DNA from: Cladopsammia gracilis
Taxonomy: Eukaryota; Cnidaria; Anthozoa; Scleractinia; Dendrophylliidae
DNA length: 64,000 nt
Reading direction: 5' to 3'
NCBI GenBank assembly: GCA_022457155.1
Contig: JAJGOT010000319.1
Span: 288,001-352,000, forward strand
Shown: positions 56,668 to 64,000 of the stretch, piece after piece
Position numbering within the stretch: position 1 is the stretch's first letter
Layout: every line of letters begins with the position of its first letter
Position numbers and translations under genes: made by a program
Notes under the pieces: generated by a model
The model's input: the letters and a program-made list of their open reading frames with translations, nothing else
Database searches by the model: none
Told to the model about the DNA's origin: nothing

Positions 56668-59510
56668 CGATCGATCGTGTTACGTTGTGCCTCGTGACAT
56701 ACTCCAAATATGTTTTTTGGCTTTTCAAACTGATACTAAAAATAGGTGACAGTGTCCCTTTAAGCATACGGTAATAGACGTAATACTGTTTAGCTGTGAA
56801 GATGGTGGTCTCATACGCTACACCAAAGTTTGAGTGAAATGTTAGAAATAAGATATCAAATCAAATCCTGATTGTTGTTCTAATGTCCATATTTTTCTTG
56901 AACACAGATCCCTGGTCTGAAGCAAACGACTCGGACTTCAGAGAAGTTTAAGCTCCACATCACAGAGAGGGGTACCAAGTTTGATGAAAATATTGAAATC
57001 GACGAGGAAAACGACATTGAATATTTCAAAGTGCCTCCTCACAATGAATTATCCGAGACCGACAACATGTACGACTTCAAAATGGTGAGGCATATATATT
57101 TCATTTCATATTTCATTTTTTTTTTTCTCAGAACGCGAGCGGGCGGGATTCTGCGAATCCTGCAATATGATTGGTTCCGGGAGCGGGCTAAGTTTGCTTA
57201 TCTAAAATTTAATTACGTGTTTGTTCAACCAACAGAACATCACAGTTAGTCGCGTGAACAGTGACCGTGTTTGTCACATTACTCCACTGCCATCTGACCT
57301 GCCAAGACCAAACGTGTTATCAAAAGGACTGAAAATGGTAATAAACTTTTTTAATGTGTTTATCCTCGTATCAACAAGAAAAACTTAAGTGGATATTTTA
57401 TGATAAAAGAATTCCATGAAAGGTGTTGAGTGTTTTCTACGCCAATAAATGGCCCAAGTCGCAAAAGACAAGTTAGGAAAAGGGAGACGGAAGGAGTAAA
57501 CAAATGATGATTTTAAAATTAAATTTAATAGGTAGGGGTTTTTTTGTCACCTTAAAAGTCGGATAATCAAGCTGGATTAATGTACTAGTTTTCTTTTCCC
57601 TGCAGCTGGCTAATTTGCCCCCGTCTCATAAGATTGAAAATCCGGCCCAGGACTGGAGAGTTGGTGACCTTGTTGACAAATGGACTTTAAGACCCGAAGT
57701 GCGAGAATTCTGTGGCCAGTTCCCAGTCTACCGATTGGAACCCTTCATTCCACCTGACTCAGTTTCTGTGGTGGCTGAAGACGGCGACGACGACACTCGC
57801 GCTGGTAAGTTTGTGTGTATACTGTGCCACAGTTAACCATCTCAAGATTGACAAAAATCAAAATTAAGAGAAAATCCGAAATTTTATTTTGTAAAATGTT
57901 GAAAAACAAATCAGGTTACCATGCAAAAGTACGGCCGAAGCGGTTTCATTTGAATGGTCACACCATAGGATTTCATCAACAGACTCAAAAGTTAAAACAA
58001 ATGGTACCATGCAAAAGTACTGCTGAAGAGGTTTCATTATTTGAATGGTCACACCATAGGATTTCATCAACAGACTCAAAAGTTAAAACAAATGGTGCCA
58101 TGCAAAAGTACTGCTGAAGAGGTTTCATTTGAATGGTCACACTATAGGATATCATCAACAGACTCAAAAGTTAGAACAAATGGTACCATGCAAAAGTATT
58201 GCTGAAGAGGTTTCATTTGAATGGTCACACCATAGGATTTCGTCAACAGACTCAAAAGTTAGAACAAATGGTACCATGCAAAAGTACTGCTGAAGAGGTT
58301 TCATTTGAATGGTCACACCATAGGATTTCATCAACAGACTCAAAAGTTAGAACTACATTACATATCTCCATAATTGACTCTGGGAGTGAAAGACTGAGTT
58401 AAGTACAACCCAGCAAATTGTTGCTGAACCAGGAGCTGAACTGTTGTTTTAGAATTGAAAGTGTGAAAGTGTAGATATTTTGGGCGGTTTCGAACAAACT
58501 TATTTTCAAATTTATCTCTTTGAAAAAGATGGAAAGAAAATTAAAGAATAGCTATTCGATAAAACGTGATTTGTAACTGCTATATACATATACCGTTGTA
58601 ATGCGAAACATATTTGATAGGTCAGTTTGGAAAACTTATATAGGGATTTAATAATAATATAATATAATAATAATCACTTTATAGGACTTGAATCCGGGAC
58701 CTCCGGATTACAAGTCCGACGCCCTAACCACTCGACCACGCTGCCTCCCCACAAATGACATATATTATTTTGCTATTCAAGATATTAAAAGACATGGCCT
58801 CCTCGTGCAGCTCATATGACAGCCTTATTAGGCACCTGAAACACAGGGTACCCAAGCGTAATATAATAGTTTTTAGTATAAATCTACTAGCGTTCTATCA
58901 CGAAGGCTGTTCTCTTATTGGCTACGCTACTCACTATCTATATACAGTGTATTCTGTTGTAGAAAGTAAGTAGTAGTATGTGTAATGGCGGCCGCTTCTT
59001 CGCGTTTTCGAAGTGTCTGTGAAGAGTATTTGTTGTAAAGTTTTGAACGACTAGTGGATTTATACTAAAACAATTAGATTATTTGCTTTTGATTCCTATC
59101 ACGCGATAAAAAACTTGAGCTCAAAATCTAATTGATACGTATGAGCCTCCTATCATTGAAATCAAAATTCAAACTTCACGCCTTCCATTCCCACTTGGTT
59201 GCCAACTTGGCGTATCTTTGGTAGCGAAACTAACGTGTTTTACTTTGTAATATTTCACACAGCGAGGAGTAGACGTCAATTTAGGAACTTGCCACTTTGC
59301 AACAGGAGAATCCCCCAATGTCATCCCAATTACTGGGTGTACAGTTGCAGGATGACAAGCAGGAGCTGTGTGTACTACGCGAAATGCAGACTGGATCAGT
59401 CTAATGCAATTGTTAGCTGCTCATCTCTTGTACATGGACACAGTAATCTGCAGTGTTGCGTACCTACGTGCTCGAATAGTATTGGGTCTTGGCCGGGAAA
59501 AACTAATTAA
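55801..59510 (+). CDS. Secreted BRICHOS-domain precursor, copy 3
   Basis: Coding exons are 55801-55803, 55995-56069, 56908-57084, 57236-57337, 57606-57804 and 59263-59510, 267 residues, with all phases as in copy 1. The first 185 residues differ from copy 1 at only four positions (E to G, R to S, E to K, N to K). The last exon differs at 14 positions plus length. The cleavage site is RSRR followed by Q. The 77-residue tail keeps all nine Cys at identical spacing, with net charge about +7. Intron 5 lacks both MITEs found in copy 1 but has five minisatellite units and a tRNA-derived SINE. Function as for copy 1. Confidence 0.8.
56094..56367. repeat. MITE-B in intron 2 of copy 3
   Basis: The orthologous insertion of the 3203-3476 element. 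Confidence 0.65.
56618..56672. repeat. (GATT)n microsatellite, copy 3
   Basis: About 13 units with GATC variants at the end. Confidence 0.9.
57918..58352. repeat. 88-bp minisatellite in intron 5 of copy 3
   Basis: Five units start at 57918, 58006, 58097, 58185 and 58273; one has a 3-bp insertion. Copy 1 has three. Confidence 0.85.
58652..58750 (-). mobile_element. tRNA-Thr-derived SINE in intron 5 of copy 3
   Basis: On the minus strand, GGAGGCAGCGTGGTCGAGTG (A box), a CGGA/TCCG anticodon stem with TGT, and GGATTCAAGTCC (B box), then an A/T-rich TATTAT tail. It has no 3' acceptor strand, so it is not a tRNA gene. It is absent at the same place in copy 1 (near 6372). Confidence 0.75.
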
Positions 59511-59715
59511 TTCGTGTCAATTTTTCTCAAACTAATTTTTAAATAGCTCGTCAAGTTTGAAGTAGCAAAGTAAATCATAAGCTTGACGGTAGTTTGGAAA
59601 CCTAATCTTAATTCATTTTTATACATCAGATCCTAACCGAGATGTAATCAATAGATTGTTTTATTTACACGTGCGCTGTTTCAACGGAGTTTTTTAAACC
59701 CTAGGCGTTATGTGT

Positions 59716-59770
59716 TTAAATATTTAATTGATCGATTAATTGATTAATTGATCGATTAATTGATCGATTA

Positions 59771-59845
<75 letters not shown>

Positions 59846-59846
59846 T
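59716..59846. repeat. (GATT)n with GATCGATTAATT prefix, 3' of copy 3
   Basis: Orthologous to 7603-7752 with a different degenerate prefix. Confidence 0.9.
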
Positions 59847-59868
59847 GGCGATTTTATGCCCTCATTTT

Positions 59869-60470
59869 CTTCAATCTACTTCTCGGTGTTTGGAAATCCT
59901 GATGAAAAACTCTTACTCGCCGCACGTATTTTATATATTACATGAAAATTAAGCTTATTTTAATGTTGGATCTGACTCGCGATTTCTTTCCATAAACGAA
60001 AATACTTATCAAGATTAAGGCAGCTCTAGATAGAACATTGAGTTTTATTGACCCCTTAAAGCTTAGTAATTGACTCTGAATTACCAAGTATCGAATCATA
60101 AGATGACTATAATACACAAAAGATGTGTAGTATAATCGTTTTTTCCTATGACTTTTTTTTACTTAGCTTCAATCTACTTCTCGGTGTTTGCAAATCCTGA
60201 TGATAAACTCTTTCTCGTCGCTCGTGTTTTATATATATTACATGAAAATTAATGCCTTATTTAATGTGGGATCTGACTCGCGATTTCTTTCCATAAACGA
60301 AAATATAAAGATATGTTATCAAGATTAAGGCAGCTCTAGATAGAAAATTGAGTTTTATTAACCTCTTAAAGCTTAGTAATTGATTTTGAATTAAAAAGTA
60401 TCAGATCATATGACGACTATAATACACAAAAAATGTATAGTATAATCGCCTTTTCCTTTGACTTTTAAAT
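59869..60470. repeat. Two tandem ~298-bp units 3' of copy 3
   Basis: Starts at 59869 and 60167; orthologous to 7774-8372. Confidence 0.75.
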
Positions 60471-61242
60471 AGAAGAGAATGTTGTAATCAGGTTGTATTT
60501 TTAACAAGTTAAACAGTTATGAAAAATAAAAATAATGTGTTTAAAAGACTGTCAGAGAAGGCTATTTTATTCTTGGTTTCGTATCAGCATCAATTCCAGC
60601 GGTGCCCATGCTCCCTCCGGAACAACCCCCGGGACAACCCCCGGGCATTAGCATTTTGTAAAAAAAAAAATTGGCAAATGTCCCATGCCGGGGACAAAAA
60701 GAGCTTTGCAAATCCTCGGGGTATAGTTCAAAAAGAAGGAAAATTATTCGAATCAAGGCTCATGCAAACGTTATTTGAAGGCAAACTAAGTCAATTAACG
60801 GAGAAGTGTTTCCCCTCGGTTTTCCTCAGTCTAGGGTGGACCGATTAGAGCAAGTTCGCAACAAATTTCTCGTCAAAAATGAAACCAAAATTCTTGGAGG
60901 TCGAAAACACAAGGATATCAAATGCCCCTGGGGTACACTGAGGGAAGACTAATGCCCGATCCCCTGGATTCGAACGTAAGCAAATGTTGTCGTTCGATTC
61001 ATTTTTTCTCCCTTTTCATTGGCCGAGAGCCAACCACATGACCTGCGAATAACCGCCTACTAACAATTCTGCTCATGCGCATATAAAGACAGCAGAGTAT
61101 GAGCACTTCTCATTCATTTACACGTTTTGTTTTCATCCATAATTTGAAGCATTAAGTTAATTTAACCTTTCTCCTTCGGGTCTGCCTCTTTGTTTGTCTT
61201 GGTTGAAGCCGTTCAAAACTGATAGGTTCACCAACTCGCCTA

Positions 61243-62204
61243 GGTCACCTGGTGAGAAACAATAACCCTAACCCTGAGCCCACGAGACTGTCACGAGTAC
61301 CCTTTATCATCCTCTTGTTTGATCTTTTTCGGTCTATTTTCCTTCAATTTCAGTGACATTTTTGTGTCGGCGTTTGTAGATTTTGGTCCTGTGGAATCCC
61401 GAGCGGGGGGCGGGGGAGGGGGGGGGTTCTCCCTTATATAAGCTATATAGGTATATGCCGCACGATAGGGTAGGATTTTTGAGGTGCTTTTTCCTTAAAT
61501 AGGGTATCCTTTTTTACTTTAAAAACGGCAACAGCACAGCGACAAGACGTTAAGAGAAGCCGGATCTGTTGTAGACCTGGATCAGTAAAAAAAGTTCAAA
61601 CTTTTAAACTTTTTAGCGTAGGCTATTCGCTGAATGTGAGTGATTTTTTTTTAGCAGTACCTCAGTTGAAAGGAGCTCTTTGAAGGTGTATGCAGTAATG
61701 TAGATGAATGCATCAAAACTTGTAACGGTCTTGCGAGTATTGTTACCGAGATCACATTGGGGGACGAACTATTTTATTTTTGAGGGAGGGGGGGTCGGGC
61801 AATTACCAAAAAAAAAATTCCTGCACAGCGAAAGTGGAGAAAAAAAAAATTATGCTCATTAAAATTGCCCCCCCCCCCTCCCCCCCCCCCCCCCCCCCCC
61901 CCCCCCCGCACAAAAATAAAATGGTCGATCCCTTAGTCACATTATCTCGGTCGGAACTGATCAGCAGATCAAACTCGTGTTTTTGTTATGCGTAACGCAA
62001 CATTTCAAAACAAGTCACGCTAGTACGATAGATTATCATCCAGAGGAGCTATGTACTCAGTTGGTCATTCAATAGTTTTGGGTTGTTTTGTCGATGGTTG
62101 TGCGGATAGTTTTCGGTTGTGTAAACCATTGCTAATGGTTGTGGATCGTTTTGGGTCGTTGTAGGTAGTTCCGCGATTTAGTAACTACGTGTACTTTCCT
62201 CACG
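61243..62204. other. Spacer between units 3 and 4
   Basis: No gene. It holds a diverged MITE-C start (~61404-61500), a hairpin-end remnant near 61617 and a long C-run (61867-61907). A short AACCCTAACCCTGA near 61260 resembles telomeric repeats but is only two units. Confidence 0.5.
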
Positions 62205-64000
62205 AGGAAGTCGCCCGGGGAGGAAGTGAACTGACAACTGAGGATGTTACGGTATTTTAAATCGAAAACTCGTGACCATCGGCTTCAGCTCTGGCACAGT
62301 TTGCTTCAAGTACTGCCGACAAACTTTGTCGTACCAGCTGTAACAAGGTCATGTCAGCTAAGAAATATTGATCAGCTTTCGTAACAGCGGGGTTGATGAT
62401 GGGGAAGTACTGAAAAACTAGGGAAAACGAGTTTCCTCGTAAACTTTGTCGTACCAGCTGTAACGAAGTCATTTCAGCTATAGACCAATATGGACTTTAT
62501 TTTCGACTGAGACTGAAATAATGAACAGCTTTCATATAACACCGTGATTGGAGATGGGGAAGTAAAACTGAAAAAAAAAGACAGTACCCCGAAATTGTTC
62601 TTTGTAGTCATGGTAAAACGGAAGGGTTAATGGAAAGCTTGGTAGAAAGGGGTGAATGGTGTTGGATTTAAGATTTTTCTTCCTTAATAATCCCAATATC
62701 CAAGTATGAGTTTCAGAAAAGCAGGAAGGAAAAGAACGAAATGAGTTGGAGAAGGTCAAGACTCCGTTGATTCATATTAAACAGGAAGTGCACATCATGC
62801 TGAAACAGTCCGATTGGAGCGGTCTATCTCTCGAGCCGACCTGTTTTTATTTGTCTTTGCATTTTTTGCGTATATACCGCGATTTTTAGTATGAAATTTT
62901 TGCGGGAGTGTTATTTTTCGGATTGGGGCGATTTTTTCTGTGTTTTGGTTCGCGATGACTGAAATTTCTGCTAGGAACTAATTCTTGCGATATTCTGTTC
63001 AAGCAGCAGAATATTAACAAGGACAAAAACTTAATATTTTCAACTTTTATTACTTGTTGAGTTACGGTATGTTCTACTTAGAGACATTTCAATGAATTCT
63101 TTTAAATCTTTGAAGGTTATACAGTACTTTCCTAAAGGGCTAGGACTGACGCAACAACGTCACGTACTGTGTAGTTTTGTTTGTGAAAAAAAAAAAAACT
63201 ATCATATCTAAGCTCGGGCTGTATGTTTTTTCTATTAAAAATCATTTTTTATAGTTCTTATTTACGTCCAATATCGTCCCAGTAACGCAAGTTTACATTA
63301 AAAGCAGAATTCTTTATTTTCTTTATTTTTGTGGAGTATTATTATCTGAGAGTTTTTTCCTGCGGGAACTTACTTTTGCGGATCGAGGGCAATCGTCTTA
63401 TCCCTCATAATCCGCAAAAAAGTCATGCTACCGCCTGTACCTAAGTAACAGTCAGTTCATGAATTTGGTTTTCAATATTGTTAATATCACATAAATTGGA
63501 GAACCGGATTGTCCCTAAAACATTACAGAGATGTTATTCAGTTTATGCCTCCAAAATGCAAATTATAATAATATAAAAAATACATTGACTCCAGACTGAT
63601 GGACCGCTGGAATTGGACTGTTTCAGCGCCCGCGGCAGCATGATGTACACTTCCTGTTATGAATGCACGGGATCTTGACCTTCCCCAACTCATGTTTCAT
63701 TTTTTTCCTTCCTGCTAATGAAACCCATACGTGGATACTGAGATTAACGAAGAAAGATTTAACAGATTACATCCTAAAGTTGAAAAATAAACGAGCTGCG
63801 TTTTAGAGCTTTTAAAGTTAATTAGAAATCCAACAGCAGGCCATTCACCCCCGTCTTATCCCCACAATGCAAACTGCGGAGGACTTTTCCCGGTTTAAAC
63901 TGTCCCCTTTTGCCATAACTACAGGTTTAAGAACGACTTTGAGGCACTACCGTTTTTCTCCAGTTTTACTTCCCCATCCCCCCTTTTACAATAGCTGTTC
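62205..64000. repeat. Upstream foldback of a fourth BRICHOS copy (cut by window end)
   Basis: Left arm ~62205-62880; the right arm starts ~63590 and runs off the window. It shares the ~330-bp core deletion with copy 3. By alignment to copy 3 the start codon is expected about 390 bp beyond the window end. Confidence 0.7.
62989..62998. other. Empty MITE-A site, unit 4
   Basis: A single GATATTCTGT continues directly into TCAAGCAG, where units 1-3 have MITE-A between two copies of the decamer. Confidence 0.85.

Noticed and set aside
58683..58750. Functional tRNA-Thr gene
   Set aside because: A and B boxes and anticodon loop are present, but the 3' acceptor strand is missing and a TTA-type tail follows; a SINE.
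61250..61275. Telomere-like CCCTAA repeat
   Set aside because: Only two imperfect units in an internal spacer.

Overview
This is eukaryotic nuclear DNA, most likely from an anthozoan cnidarian such as a stony coral. The basis is GT-AG introns with coherent phases, TATA boxes, a dense load of MITEs and foldbacks, Penelope-like, EnSpm/CACTA and PIF/Harbinger transposons, and small secreted BRICHOS proteins. No prokaryotic or CRISPR feature is present. The organism call is an inference; no species-diagnostic gene was found.

The window is organised around a tandem array, all on the + strand, of one gene family. Copy 1 has its ATG at 2913, copy 2 at 46085 and copy 3 at 55801. The upstream part of a fourth copy starts near 62.2 kb and is cut by the window end. 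Each gene has six exons, with the ATG as the last codon of exon 1. The protein is a signal peptide, a BRICHOS-like domain, an acidic linker, a furin-type site and a basic C-terminal peptide with 9-10 cysteines. This is the layout of BRICHOS-chaperoned antimicrobial or cysteine-rich peptide precursors, and it is the most interesting system here. Each copy is preceded by a ~2.4-2.8 kb imperfect foldback that ends just upstream of the TATA box. Copy 2 is a mosaic: its first four exons match the others and its last two come from a diverged paralogue.

Between copies 1 and 2 lies about 33 kb of nested transposons (9.16-42.3 kb). (a) A Penelope fragment is split by an apparently intact 16.3 kb EnSpm/CACTA element (9343-25615). 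That element carries a ten-exon C2H2/DDE transposase and a divergently transcribed nine-exon SAMD3-like gene. (b) A 19-bp TATAAAA-rich minisatellite (27.3-27.5 and 33.8-35.1 kb) is split by a 6.35 kb element with an 8-9 bp target duplication. Inside that element sits a Harbinger gene pair (Myb-like protein and HARBI1-like nuclease). (c) An integrase-core (DDE) gene (35128-42011) is broken by a nonsense codon and by a 4.8 kb Penelope-like element with a palindromic tail and a 12-bp target duplication.

The tandem array works as a natural alignment. Occupied and empty sites among copies define the ends and target duplications of several MITEs and a tRNA-Thr-derived SINE, and show gene-conversion-like mosaicism.
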